From JBGAPI01 sp044221335 (GTDB lineage: Bacteria > Pseudomonadota > Gammaproteobacteria > Xanthomonadales > Ahniellaceae): a stretch of DNA of 64,000 bases. Within the stretch, counting starts at the first letter, position 1. The number at the start of each line of letters is the position of its first letter. Of the stretch, positions 45,038-54,460 are shown piece by piece. Location of the stretch: contig JBGAPI010000024.1 of NCBI GenBank assembly GCA_044221335.1, forward strand, positions 1-64,000, written 5' to 3'. Under the pieces are notes generated by a model, which saw only the letters and a program-made list of their open reading frames with translations, ran no database searches and was not told the DNA's origin. The translations under genes were made by a program, and so were the position numbers.

Positions 45038-46369
45038 GTGGACTCGCCCCTCGGTCAACTGCTGTGTTGCTTTGCCGGACAAACGGCTGCGTCTATGTGT
45101 AAGGCCTCTGCGAGGTGGTCAGTCTGACCACGGGCCGAAATCGATTGAGCTCGCGGATATGCCGATTACCGAGGCCTCGAGGGCCGGTAGGGCGCTGTGG
45201 GCATCGAAACGCGACGGTCTGACCTGATGTCGAGCCAGCGAGCAGCCTTACGGTGACCAGGTTCAGTTCATACCTGGTACTCCTGATTCCCGGGTGAGCA
45301 GCGGTAAGCAGACCACGCGCGCAAGTTGTGGCCGGCCAGCCGACCGCGGCGGCCTTGGCCGCGCCGCGCCACCCAGCGCTGCAGTCGCTCGGTGAGCGGG
45401 CTGTTGTCGCAGGCCGGGGCAGATGCCGAATGACGGCCTGGGCGCCGCCGATCAGCAGGCTGCGGATGTAGCGGTCACCGCGCTTGCTCGGCGACCCAGC
45501 CGGATGCAGTCGCTGCTGTCGACTCGGCACGATGCCGAAGGACGCGCCAAACCGCCTGGCCTGGGCAAATCGCTCCAGCGCGACGGCCTGCACGCCAAGG
45601 CGGTGGCAGTGATCGACCGATCCGCGGATCGCATCGAGCCGTCAGCGCAACTGGATCACGGCGGCGATGGAAAGAGTTCCAGGCCGAGTGATCCCGGCCA
45701 CTTTGCCTGGCATGCACCACTCGGCGAGGACTCGATCAGCTCGCGCAGAACGGCCCCATGGGCAGATCGGCGTCCTCCAGCAGCGCACGGCCAGCTCGAA
45801 TGCCCGGCGTCCTCCCCATGTACCACCAGCCCCTGATCGCCCAGCAGGCCCTGCACCTGGTTGACCACTCATCGCCTGCCGCCGGAATCCAGCCGGCCGG
45901 ATCCGATGTATGCCCTGGCGCTGCTGGCCGGTGGTCTTCACCGAACCGATGACCAGTTCGGTCGTGCGCAAACGCTCGCGATCGCCGGCACATCGGCGAT
46001 CGACACCGTGCCAGATCGGTGCTCTTCACGTGCCAGGCCGGCGCAACACCACTTGCAGCCTGAGCGACCGCGACCCATGTGCTCACGCCTGCGCGCCCAG
46101 CTCGGATCTTCGCCAGTCCACCACCGTCAGCGGTAGCCCCAACCCTCAAAGAACACCGGATGAATGACGCGGCGACTTTGTAGCGCCTTGAGACGCACTC
46201 GACACCGCGCATCGTCACCGGCGAACCCTGCTCGAAAAACATGCTTCGCCAGATCAACCGCTACGGTCGTAATCTTGTCCACGGACTCGCCCTCCTCGCT
46301 CCCGATTGGTGAGTACATCTCACCACTGGCACCTCGATGCCTGGGTCAACACGAGGGGGGCGAGTCCAC
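45038..46369 (-). mobile_element. Degenerate IS110/IS1111-family insertion sequence inside a repeat unit
   Basis: About 1.33 kb bounded by inverted repeats GTGGACTCGCCCCTCGGTCA (45038 onward) and its near-complement ending at 46369. It contains a decayed transposase on the minus strand. The left flank ends ...GCGCGCCCTAT and the right flank resumes with TACGTCTGCTCCTCGCCGCC, together one interrupted unit of the neighbouring repeat. Subterminal inverted repeats of this type and insertion into palindromes are known for the IS1111 subgroup. Confidence 0.78.
45263..46282 (-). pseudogene. IS110-family transposase, multiply frameshifted
   Basis: Fragments in several frames line up with an IS110 transposase of about 340 residues. 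The start is VDKITTVAVDLAKHVF (DEDD catalytic N-terminus, from GTG 46282). The middle is VNQVQGLLGDQGLVVHGE (about 45800-45868). The C-terminus is ASFGIVPSRQQ...SKRGDRYIRSLLIGGAQAV (about 45410-45530), then LTERLQRWVARRG and a tail near 45263. At least three frame changes are needed, so it cannot be active. Confidence 0.78.
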
Positions 46370-46550
46370 CCGATTACGTCTGCTCCTCGCCGCCAGCGGT
46401 CGTCAGGAGAACGCGCCTCGCTCAACGGACCAAAGTCCGCTCTACGGCCGATTGCCGCCGGTTGCCAACATGCGAATGATGCACCTCGCGACGGCGGGCA
46501 GGGCCCGCCCTACCCCAGCCGGTCGCATAGGACGCGAATTTCAGGCAACA

Positions 46551-46573
46551 AAAAGGGGGCGCGAACGCCCCCG
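46551..46573 (-). terminator. Rho-independent terminator of the subtilase gene
   Basis: On the minus strand a GGGGGCG / CGCCCCC stem with a TTCG loop is followed by TTTTT. It lies about 57 bp after the subtilase stop and is the clearest intrinsic terminator in the window. Confidence 0.92.
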
Positions 46574-46596
46574 ATCGATTCCAACTGGGAGACCGG

Positions 46597-46624
46597 GCCC
46601 TCGCGGCGTCCGCCGCGAGGGCCG
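46597..46624. repeat. 13-bp perfect hairpin just after the subtilase stop
   Basis: GGCCCTCGCGGCG and its exact complement flank a two-base spacer, five bases after the stop codon and upstream of the terminator. It may protect the mRNA 3' end. No T-run follows. Confidence 0.75.
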
Positions 46625-46629
46625 GACGA

Positions 46630-49600
46630 TCAGGCGATGCGACCGCGCCTGGTCAGCGCCGCCAGCATCAGCAGCACACCGAGCAGCGTCAGCATCCAGG
46701 TCGAGTCGACCGGGACCTGGATCGGCGCCGCGCCGGTGATCACCGTCGGGTTGGCCGCGCCGCCGACGTTCGGGTCGTCGGTGAGGCCGGTCGCCTCGTT
46801 GCTGCCGTTGCCGTCCGCGTCGTAGGACAGCGTGCCCTGGTTGCTGATCGGCTGGTTCACCGGGCTGCCGTTGATGATCGCGCTGATGGTGATCGTCACG
46901 GTGCCGGCTGGCGGGATGCTGCCGTTCCAGTTGACCGTGTTGCCGACCACGGTGATCGCGCCGCTGCTCGCGCTGGCACTCGGCAGGACCAGGGTCGCCG
47001 GCAGCACGTCGGTGAACTCGTTGCCGGGATTGTCGAGCTGGGTTCCCGCGCCCGAGTTGCTGATCACGATGGTGTAGGTGATCGGCGTGCCGTTGACGAA
47101 CTGGCCGGCCGCGGTCTTGGTCGCGGTCAGCAGCGCCGGCGAGATCGCCACGAACACCGTCGGATCGGTGGCGCCGCCGACGGCCGGATCGTCGCTGGAG
47201 CGGGTGGCCTCGCTGACGCCGTTGCCGTCCGCGTCGTAGTTCACCGTGCCCTGGGCGCTGATGCTGGTGCCCGCGACGACGGTGTTCTTGATGGTCGCGA
47301 CGATCGTGATGGTCGCCGAGCCGTTCGCCGGGACGACGCCGTCCCAGGTCACGTTGTTGGTGGCGACGGTGGCGATCGCGGTGCCGGTCGGGGCGGTGGC
47401 CGAGACCAGCGTGAGCGACGCGGGCAGCGTCAGCGCGAACTCCGGTCCGGCATTGTTCTGCTGGTCATAGGCCGCGCTGTTGGCGAGCGTCACGGTGTAG
47501 GTGACGTTGCTGCCGATGATCCGGGTGCCGGCGACCGACATCGTCGACGTGACGTTCGACGGCGACAGCACCGTCACCGTCGCGCTGGCGGTGTTGTTGG
47601 CCGTGTTCGGGTCGCTGGTGCTGCCGGCGAGCGTGGCCTGGTCGGTCAGCGCACCGGCCATGTTCGGCGCGGGCAGCGTCAGCGCCAGCGTGGCGGTGCT
47701 GCCCTTGCCGAGGCTGGCGACGTTCCACAGGCCGGTGGCCGGAGTGTAGACACCCTCGGAAGCCACGAAGCTCGCCGGATTGAGCGCCGGGAACGCCGGG
47801 AAGGCCTCGTTGAGGTTGAGCCCGAAGCCGGTGTCGCCGCCGCTGTTGCTGACGGTGATGTTGTAGGTGACGTTGGCGCCGACCAGCGCCGTCGGCGACG
47901 CCGCGGTCATCGCGACCGCGAGATCGGCGGTGCGCGGGGCCAGGACGCAGACCGAGGCCGTGTTGTTGTCCTGCACCGTGTCGACCGGGGTCACCGACAT
48001 CGCCACCGCCTTGTCGCACTGCTGGTCGGACGAGTTCACCGTGGCGACGATCTGCAGCGACGCGCTGGCGCCGCTGGCGAGCGCGCCGACGGTCCAGGTG
48101 CCGTTGGCCGAGGCGAAGGCGCCACCGCCGTTGTCGGACACGTAGCTGAGCCCTCCCGGCAGCGTGTTGCTGACCACCACGCTCGGGGCGGCGTTCGGGC
48201 CGTTGTTGGTCGCGGTCAGGGTCAGCGTGACATTGCTGCCGAAGGCCGGCGTCGGTGCGGAGACCGCCGCGGTCAGGGCGATGTCGGCCTGCTGCGCGGT
48301 GTCGAGCGGCACCACTTCGGCACGCGTGCCGGACTTGTTCATGTGGTGCAGCAGCAACGCGCCCAGGGAGCCGTTCGCCGTCAGGTTCGCGGTGTTCCAG
48401 GTCACCGGGATGGTGGCGCCGTTGAGGTCCTCACGCATGAAGCTGCCGCCGAAATTCACGCCCTGTGCCGCCCAGTTGTAGGTGAACGGGCCGGCGGCGA
48501 CGTCCGCGAAGGTGCCCGCCGCGGGCGAGCAGCGGTCGCCGGTGGCGGTGCGCGCGCAGCCGTTGTTGCCGCCGCAGGCGTAGACCTTGTACTTCACCGA
48601 GGTGACCGCGGTCGACGTAATGCCGAGCTGAGACGGCGTGGCCGCCAGCAGCATCACGTTGTTCAGGTGCATCGCCGAGTCGAACGTCGCCGGAGACACC
48701 AGGTTGGCGAACGATCCGGTACCCAGGATGGTGTTGCCGTTGGTGGAGGTGTCGCGAATGATCCGCACGAAGTTGTCGTTGTTCGACGCGCCCGAGACGA
48801 AGATCGCCGGGTTGGCGTTGTAGATGACCTTCTCGTACACGCCGTCGTTGTTGTTGTCGACGCAGATGTTGAAGCTGACTTCGTTCGGGGTCGACCAGTC
48901 GCCGTAGGTGGAGACGCCGAACATCACCAGGTCATTGTTGATGTTCGGCGACCCGACGCCCGGAATGTAGGCGGCACCGACGTACTGGATGTCGGCATAG
49001 TCGGGCGCATTGACCGGATCGCGCGGACTCACCACCTGCAGCTCGAGCGGGGTCACCACCGATTCGACATCGGTCGGGAAGGTGGCGGCGCAGGTCGGAC
49101 CGGCGGCGAGGGTGCCGGTGCAGACGCCGCTGCCGGACAGCGGGATGGTGGTCGAGCCGGTCGGCGCGCCGCCGGTGACGATGGCGCTCGCCGCCGACAT
49201 CGTGGAGGACGGACGTTCCGCCATGTAGACCGGCACCCGCAGCTTCAACGTGCTCGCCTGCGAGAAGGTCAGGTAGGCGCCCTCCTCGGCCAGGAAGTTG
49301 CGCGGCTGGTCGCCGAAGTTGGCCTGGACGCCCTGGGTGGCGAACAGCGCCGCGTCGCGCGTATGGTCCATCTGCGCGGCATCGGCGTTCATCTGCACGT
49401 CGATGTCGACGGTGGCGCCGCCGGCGACGGTCACGGTGTTGCCGCCCGGCAGGCTGAAGCTGACGCCCGGCGAGTCGACCACGGTGGCGAACGCGAGATC
49501 GAAGGTCTGGCTGGTCGTGCCCTTGTTCACCACGTGCAGCTTCTTGCGCTGGGTCGTCACGCCGACCACTTCCGGCTGGAAGCTCACGCTGACCGCGCCG

Positions 49601-51768
49601 TTGTCCTCGGCGTTGAACGCGACGACGCTGGCGGTCGCCGACTGCGACGGATCGACGCGCCCGCCGCCAATCCGGGACACGTTGAATTTCGGCGGCGTCG
49701 CATTGCCGAACAGGGTGACGTCGTGGGTGGCGTAGTTCATCGCCAGCGCCTTCAGCTCCTCGACCGTCCAGGTCGGATGAAGCTGACGCAGCAGCGCCAT
49801 GACGCCGGCCATGTGCGGGCTGGCCATCGACGTGCCGGAGATCGTCAAGGTCCGGGTCGCGACCTGAGTGCCGGAGGGATCGGAGGCACCGGTGCAGGAA
49901 CTGCCGCCGGAGGTCGCGGTGGTGCAGACGTTGCCGGTCTCGACCGACAGGATGTTGAGACCCGGCGCGGCGATGTCGGGCTTCAGGCGCAGGACGCCGG
50001 TGCCGTCGATGCGGCGCGGGCCGCGCGAGGAAAAGCTCGCTAGCGTGTCGGCGCCGTTCTGGCCGATCAGGGTGACGTTGAGGGTCGCGATGTTGGCCTT
50101 CAGCGTATTGCCGTCGGCCAGGGTCACGCGCACCGACGGAATGTTGATGGTGGGATCGGTGCCGCCCAGACCGGGCGGCGGCGTGCCCGGCGCGTTGTCG
50201 GCGATGATCACGCCGACCGCACCGGCGTTCTGTGCGTTCTTCACCTTGACGATGAAGCCGCAGGTGCCGCGATCGATCAGGGCGATGTTGCCGGCGACCG
50301 CGGCGGCGTTGGTGAGCGCGGAGCAGCCGTCGGTGGTCGACGCGCCTGCGGCGTCGGACGGGTCGAGGCCGATCACGACGCTGTGCGGACCCGGCGGACT
50401 GCCGCTCGGCACCAGCGCCGCGCCGAAGGCCGCGGAACCGGCGAGGTAGTTGCCGGCGATCGAGGCCGGCGCGTTGACCTGCACCAGCGGCGCGGTCTCG
50501 CCGCTGTCGACCGAGGCGGCCGTGGCGAGGACGCGCTGCCCGGAGCCCGGGGCGCCGCTGATGAAGAAGGTGTCGCCCGCGTTGCCGGCCGAGGCGACCA
50601 CGATCACGCCGGCGGCGGCCGCGTTGTCGGAGGCGACCGCGGTGCTGTTGACGCCGCTGCCGAAGTTGGAGCCGAGCGACATGTTGATCACGTCCAGGTG
50701 GTCGGACATGTCGTTGTCGCCGTTCGGATCCATCGCCCAGTTGATCGCGTTGACCGTGAGACCGGTGCTGCCGAAGCAGCCGAACACGCGCAGCGCATAG
50801 ATGCTGGCCTTCGGCGCGGTGCCCGGAGCGATCAGCAGCGGCGCATAGGTCGCCGGGCTGGAGTCGTAGGGACCGGGGAAGGTGGCGCCGCCGGTGGTCA
50901 TGCCGAAGCCGGCGGCGGTGCCGGAGACATGGCTGCCGTGGCCGTTGCAATCCATCGGGTTTGGATCCGGCACCGGCGCGTTCGAGCCGTTGTAGGCGTC
51001 ACCGGCGAAGTCGGTGCCGCCGACGACCTTGGCGGTCGGGAAGATGCTGCCGGCGACGGTGAAGCCGGTGGTCGCGGTGCGCTCGTTGTTGTAGTCGGCC
51101 GCGGCGGCACCCGGGCCGCCGAAGTCCGGATGCATGTAGTCGGTGCCGGTGTCGATGACGCCGAGCTTGATGCCGGTGCCGTCGGCGCCGGCCGGCAAGC
51201 CGATCGAATTGCCCCACACGTTCGGGGTGCCGATGAAGGCAACGCTCTGCGCGCCGGTCGGGAACTCGCGCGGTACCGGCAGCACCCGCTTCACGTCGGC
51301 GATGCGCGCCAGCGCCGGGATCTTGGCCGGGGCGACCATCACCGAGATGCCGTTCATCGCGCGTTCGACACGATAGACCTCGGTGGTTCCGAGCGCGGAG
51401 AGCGCGCCGGACAGTTCGGCCAGCGCGGCACGGTTGGTCGCGATCTGGCTGCGCCCGCGGGCGACGGCATTGATTTCGGCCTGGCGCGGCGAGACCGACT
51501 TGTCGGCCAGCGCGGCGGCATAGACCAGGGCGGCGGCCGGCTCGTTCAGCTCGACCAGCACCTGCACGCGTCCCTGCGCGTCGGTGACGACGTCGCTCTT
51601 CGCCGGATCGAAGGCGGCGAGATCGACCTGAACCTCCGGCTCGGAGCGCGGCAGGGTGCCTGCGCTGACCGGTGCGCTGGAGGCCCCCAGCGCGGCGGCG
51701 GCCGTGAAGCCGGCGGAAACAACGACAGCAAGGCCCCGACGCGACCAGCGCGCCCTTGAACTGACCAT
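46630..51768 (-). CDS. Giant secreted subtilase (S8) with PA insert, DUF11-like repeats and C-terminal sorting tail
   Basis: A 1712-residue protein with a signal peptide (cleaved near residue 36) and an inhibitor-I9-like prodomain (about 45-165). The catalytic triad is Asp206 (GVIDTGTDYMHPDF), His277 (NGHGSHVSGT) and Ser647 (SGTSMASPHMAG). A PA domain is inserted at about 430-565 (IALIDRGTCGFIVKVKNAQN). After a Fn3-like region, about four DUF11-type repeats follow (ITYTIVISNSG, VTYNITVSNSG). The end is a VPVDSTW motif, hydrophobic helix and RRGR tail, resembling IPTL-CTERM sorting signals. It is likely extracellular or surface-held. GGGGGG precedes ATG 51768. Confidence 0.93.
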   Translation of the reverse strand: MVSSRARWSRRGLAVVVSAGFTAAAALGASSAPVSAGTLPRSEPEVQVDLAAFDPAKSDVVTDAQGRVQVLVELNEPAAALVYAAALADKSVSPRQAEINAVARGRSQIATNRAALAELSGALSALGTTEVYRVERAMNGISVMVAPAKIPALARIADVKRVLPVPREFPTGAQSVAFIGTPNVWGNSIGLPAGADGTGIKLGVIDTGTDYMHPDFGGPGAAAADYNNERTATTGFTVAGSIFPTAKVVGGTDFAGDAYNGSNAPVPDPNPMDCNGHGSHVSGTAAGFGMTTGGATFPGPYDSSPATYAPLLIAPGTAPKASIYALRVFGCFGSTGLTVNAINWAMDPNGDNDMSDHLDVINMSLGSNFGSGVNSTAVASDNAAAAGVIVVASAGNAGDTFFISGAPGSGQRVLATAASVDSGETAPLVQVNAPASIAGNYLAGSAAFGAALVPSGSPPGPHSVVIGLDPSDAAGASTTDGCSALTNAAAVAGNIALIDRGTCGFIVKVKNAQNAGAVGVIIADNAPGTPPPGLGGTDPTINIPSVRVTLADGNTLKANIATLNVTLIGQNGADTLASFSSRGPRRIDGTGVLRLKPDIAAPGLNILSVETGNVCTTATSGGSSCTGASDPSGTQVATRTLTISGTSMASPHMAGVMALLRQLHPTWTVEELKALAMNYATHDVTLFGNATPPKFNVSRIGGGRVDPSQSATASVVAFNAEDNGAVSVSFQPEVVGVTTQRKKLHVVNKGTTSQTFDLAFATVVDSPGVSFSLPGGNTVTVAGGATVDIDVQMNADAAQMDHTRDAALFATQGVQANFGDQPRNFLAEEGAYLTFSQASTLKLRVPVYMAERPSSTMSAASAIVTGGAPTGSTTIPLSGSGVCTGTLAAGPTCAATFPTDVESVVTPLELQVVSPRDPVNAPDYADIQYVGAAYIPGVGSPNINNDLVMFGVSTYGDWSTPNEVSFNICVDNNNDGVYEKVIYNANPAIFVSGASNNDNFVRIIRDTSTNGNTILGTGSFANLVSPATFDSAMHLNNVMLLAATPSQLGITSTAVTSVKYKVYACGGNNGCARTATGDRCSPAAGTFADVAAGPFTYNWAAQGVNFGGSFMREDLNGATIPVTWNTANLTANGSLGALLLHHMNKSGTRAEVVPLDTAQQADIALTAAVSAPTPAFGSNVTLTLTATNNGPNAAPSVVVSNTLPGGLSYVSDNGGGAFASANGTWTVGALASGASASLQIVATVNSSDQQCDKAVAMSVTPVDTVQDNNTASVCVLAPRTADLAVAMTAASPTALVGANVTYNITVSNSGGDTGFGLNLNEAFPAFPALNPASFVASEGVYTPATGLWNVASLGKGSTATLALTLPAPNMAGALTDQATLAGSTSDPNTANNTASATVTVLSPSNVTSTMSVAGTRIIGSNVTYTVTLANSAAYDQQNNAGPEFALTLPASLTLVSATAPTGTAIATVATNNVTWDGVVPANGSATITIVATIKNTVVAGTSISAQGTVNYDADGNGVSEATRSSDDPAVGGATDPTVFVAISPALLTATKTAAGQFVNGTPITYTIVISNSGAGTQLDNPGNEFTDVLPATLVLPSASASSGAITVVGNTVNWNGSIPPAGTVTITISAIINGSPVNQPISNQGTLSYDADGNGSNEATGLTDDPNVGGAANPTVITGAAPIQVPVDSTWMLTLLGVLLMLAALTRRGRIA

Positions 51769-52265
51769 ACGACCCCCCCAGAGAACTTGTTTTGATAGGC
51801 CGTTCCATGAACGGCGTCACGGTATCGCCAGCGAACCATGGCGAAGCGGTAACTTTATCCGAGTTGGTCCGTGTGGGAACACCCGAGTCGTTACCAACCG
51901 TGACATCGCGCGTCCGAGGGTCCGGAGGAGCCCGACCGCGGTGCGTCCCGGACGGCAGGCGATCGCCCGCCTCGGGGAGGTTGCATGCAGGGCCAGCGCC
52001 TCCGCTTCCCGGCCCGATGCTCAGGCAGCGTCAGCAGGTAGGCGTGCACCGGTCGACCGGCACGCGCGCTTTCAGGCGGCGTCGCGGTGAGTGAGCTGCT
52101 TGGGCTTTTTCGGACCGCAGCTAAATCAAAGGTGGATCGGGTTGGCAGTCGGTGTCCCAAACTGGAGGGCGGTGTCCCGAACTGGAATCCGATGGGGCGC
52201 CGCGTTCGGGGCTCGCGCCCCTCCGACATCGCGGCTTGCGCCGCTCCCACAGGAGCCACGCCGCC
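51769..52265. other. Intergenic region upstream of the subtilase
   Basis: 497 bp with no convincing gene. It should hold the subtilase promoter (51770-51860, with AT-richer TGTTTTGATAGG and TAACTTTATCC). Further left are two 16-bp direct repeats (52151-52186) and a GCGGCTTGCGCCGCTCCCAC repeat (about 52197-52250). Confidence 0.5.
52151..52186. repeat. Two 16-bp direct repeats, possible IS end remnant
   Basis: GGTGTCCCAAACTGGA (52151) and GGTGTCCCGAACTGGA (52171) repeat with a 20-bp period. Short tandem end repeats like these are found at the termini of IS21-like elements, but no transposase is recognisable next to them. Confidence 0.4.
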
Positions 52266-53288
52266 TCAGCCGCGCTCCAGCAGTCGCCGCAGATCGATCA
52301 TCGCGGCATTCGCCCGCGACACATAGTTCGCCATCACCAGCGAGTGGTTGGCGAAGAAGCCGAACTGGCCGCCGTTCAGGATGATCGGGCTGTTGACCGG
52401 CGCTTGCGCCTCGTCGAGCTCGCGGATGATCTGCTCGAGGCTCACCAGCGCGTTCTTGTCCTTCAGGACCGGCGCGAAGTCGATCGCGACGGCGCGCAGG
52501 ATGTGGTTCAGCGCATAGGTCGTGCCGCGCGCTTCGTAGAACACGTCGTCGACCTTGAGCCACGGCGTGCGCACGTAGGCCGGATCGCTGCCGGGCGTGG
52601 ACTGCGTCGCCGACGGGTCGCCGGCGAGATCGGTGTTGAGCCGCTCCTGGCCGACGCTCGCCGACAGTCGCTGCGACAGCGAGCCGAGCCGCTTCTCCAC
52701 CAGCGCGAGATAGGCCGCGAGGTTGTCGGCCCGCGCGTAGAACTGGGCCTGCGGTTCCTTCGGATCGGACAGGCGCTTCAGATACGCCTCCATCCGTTCG
52801 GCCGCCTTGTTGTACTGGCTCTCGGTCGACGGAATGAACCAGCGGCGGTGCTGGTAGCTGTAGTAGTTGAAGGCCTCGCGCAGGTCGGCGTCCTCCACCG
52901 ACTGCGACTGCGAGCGCGAGAAGTCGTTGCGCATCGCGAGCGAGAGGTCGCGCAACTGCAGCACCACGCCGTACTCCCAGTTCGGGAGGTCGTCCATCAG
53001 CACGCCGGGCGGCAGGATGTCGTTGGCGAGGTAGCCGCCGCGCTTGTCGAGCAGGACGCGGGTGAGGCGGATGGTGGCGACCGTGGTCGCGCTGCCGGTC
53101 ACGGTTTTCTCGTCGTGCTCGCGCGCATAGTCGGCCGTGGCGGCGGCGACATCGAAGGCCGGCGGCTCGCTGCTCCACCACCACATCAGGGCGGCGAACG
53201 GGGACACCACGATGGTCGTCGCGGCCAGCCAGCGCAGCCAGCGGCGGCGCGGTCGTTCAGTCGGGGTTGCGTCCATGAGTCGCTTCAT
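52266..53288 (-). CDS. DUF2333 family inner-membrane protein
   Basis: 340 residues with one N-terminal helix (WLAATTIVVSPFAALMWWW) and a large domain outside the cytoplasm containing NWEYGVVLQLRDLSLAMRND, FSRSQSQS and WLKVDDVFYEARGTTYAL, which mark DUF2333. The family is conserved in gammaproteobacteria and uncharacterised. ATG 53276 is an alternative start. The gene is divergent from the esterase, with starts 67 bp apart. Confidence 0.85.
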   Translation of the reverse strand: MKRLMDATPTERPRRRWLRWLAATTIVVSPFAALMWWWSSEPPAFDVAAATADYAREHDEKTVTGSATTVATIRLTRVLLDKRGGYLANDILPPGVLMDDLPNWEYGVVLQLRDLSLAMRNDFSRSQSQSVEDADLREAFNYYSYQHRRWFIPSTESQYNKAAERMEAYLKRLSDPKEPQAQFYARADNLAAYLALVEKRLGSLSQRLSASVGQERLNTDLAGDPSATQSTPGSDPAYVRTPWLKVDDVFYEARGTTYALNHILRAVAIDFAPVLKDKNALVSLEQIIRELDEAQAPVNSPIILNGGQFGFFANHSLVMANYVSRANAAMIDLRRLLERG

Positions 53289-53354
53289 ACCGCAATCCGC
53301 CGGCGCTTGTCAGTGGCGGAGGATCGTCCCTTGAAACCGGATACGCTGCCATTC

Positions 53355-54206
53355 ATGTCGTCTCGGTACTTCCTGGCCACTGCGATCGCGATGCTCCCCC
53401 TGGCACCCGTGGCGGCGAACGCCGCGACGGGCGGAACGGTGGGCGGCTTCGAGTGCCTCGCCGCCGGCGACGGAATGTTCCTGGACAGCTTCGACGACGG
53501 CGCCGCGTCGTCCGCCGACGCCAGCAACGGCAGCGGCGGCGCGACCGGCAGCAGCACCCGCATGATCAGCGTGAACTTCGTCAGCCGCGAGTTCTTCCTG
53601 CGCGTGCCTCCCGGCTATACCCCGACCCGCGCCTACCCGCTGCTGATCGCGCTGCACGGCTCCGCGCCACCGACACAGATCGCGGCCTACGCCTCGGGAA
53701 CGCGCGACAGCTGGGCCGCGAGCGCCGACGCGTCCGGCTACATCGTGATCGCGCCCGAGGCCTCCGGCGCCAATGGCGGCTGGGAGCCCGCGACCGACTA
53801 CAACACCATCGGCGCGGCGATCAGCGACACCGAGGCGCGCTACAACATCGACCGCCACCGCATCCTGCTGTGGGGTTTCTCCGCCGGCGGTCACGTCGCC
53901 CACGACCTCGCGCTGTCCAACGCCAACTACTTCGCCGCGTACTCGGTCAGCGCCGGCGCGCTCGACGCCTATGCCGGCGGCGGCGCGCCCGCGGCAGCCG
54001 CCCGCCATATCCCGGTCGACATCCACATCGGCACCTCCGACCCGCTGCTGCCCTATGCGCAGAACGACTATTTGCGCTTCCTCAACGCGGGCTGGGCTCC
54101 GGGCGGGAACCTCAACTACGTCGCCTTCAACGGCGGGCACGTCTACTCGGTCGCGCAGACCGCGGAGATCTGGAAATTCCTCTGCCCCTGGACGGTGTCC
54201 CCCTGA
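53355..54206 (+). CDS. Secreted esterase of the PHB-depolymerase/feruloyl-esterase type
   Basis: 283 residues with a signal peptide (cleaved after ANA, residue 23). A short segment CLAAGDGMFLDSFDDG follows, containing the FxDSF motif seen in other exported proteins here. The hydrolase domain has YPLLIALHGSAPP, nucleophile Ser176 (LWGFSAGGHVAHD), the acid in IHIGTSDPLLPY and the base in FNGGHVYS. It resembles extracellular polyhydroxybutyrate depolymerase-like enzymes; substrate not determined. Confidence 0.85.
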   Translation: MSSRYFLATAIAMLPLAPVAANAATGGTVGGFECLAAGDGMFLDSFDDGAASSADASNGSGGATGSSTRMISVNFVSREFFLRVPPGYTPTRAYPLLIALHGSAPPTQIAAYASGTRDSWAASADASGYIVIAPEASGANGGWEPATDYNTIGAAISDTEARYNIDRHRILLWGFSAGGHVAHDLALSNANYFAAYSVSAGALDAYAGGGAPAAAARHIPVDIHIGTSDPLLPYAQNDYLRFLNAGWAPGGNLNYVAFNGGHVYSVAQTAEIWKFLCPWTVSP

Positions 54207-54208
54207 TC

Positions 54209-54395
54209 GTGGGAGGGGCACGAGCCCCGATATGGGAGCGGCGCAAGCCATCGCTCCAATGAAGTATCGGTTCGCGCGTGGCGCGACGATCACTCTTCCG
54301 CTCGCGGGATGGGAAACGGGGCGTGGGCGAGGGGCGCAAACCCCGACCGAAAGGCCAGTCGAGAGGAAGAGCATCGGGGCTCGCGCCCCTCCCAC
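54209..54395. repeat. Inverted-repeat element (GTGGGAGGGGCACGAGCCCCG)
   Basis: GTGGGAGGGGCACGAGCCCC (54209 onward) and its near-complement ending at 54395 flank about 140 bp with a further GGGAGCGGCGCAAGCC copy. It fills the gap between the esterase and the next GNAT gene. No gene inside. Confidence 0.75.
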
Positions 54396-54460
54396 AACTG
54401 ACGGTGCGTCCATGACGCACCCTACTCGGCTACGCTCGCCGACCCGACGAGCCCTCCCGC

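Noticed and set aside
47501..51376. Many plus-strand frames opposite the subtilase
   Set aside because: Shadows of a single very long repetitive coding sequence.
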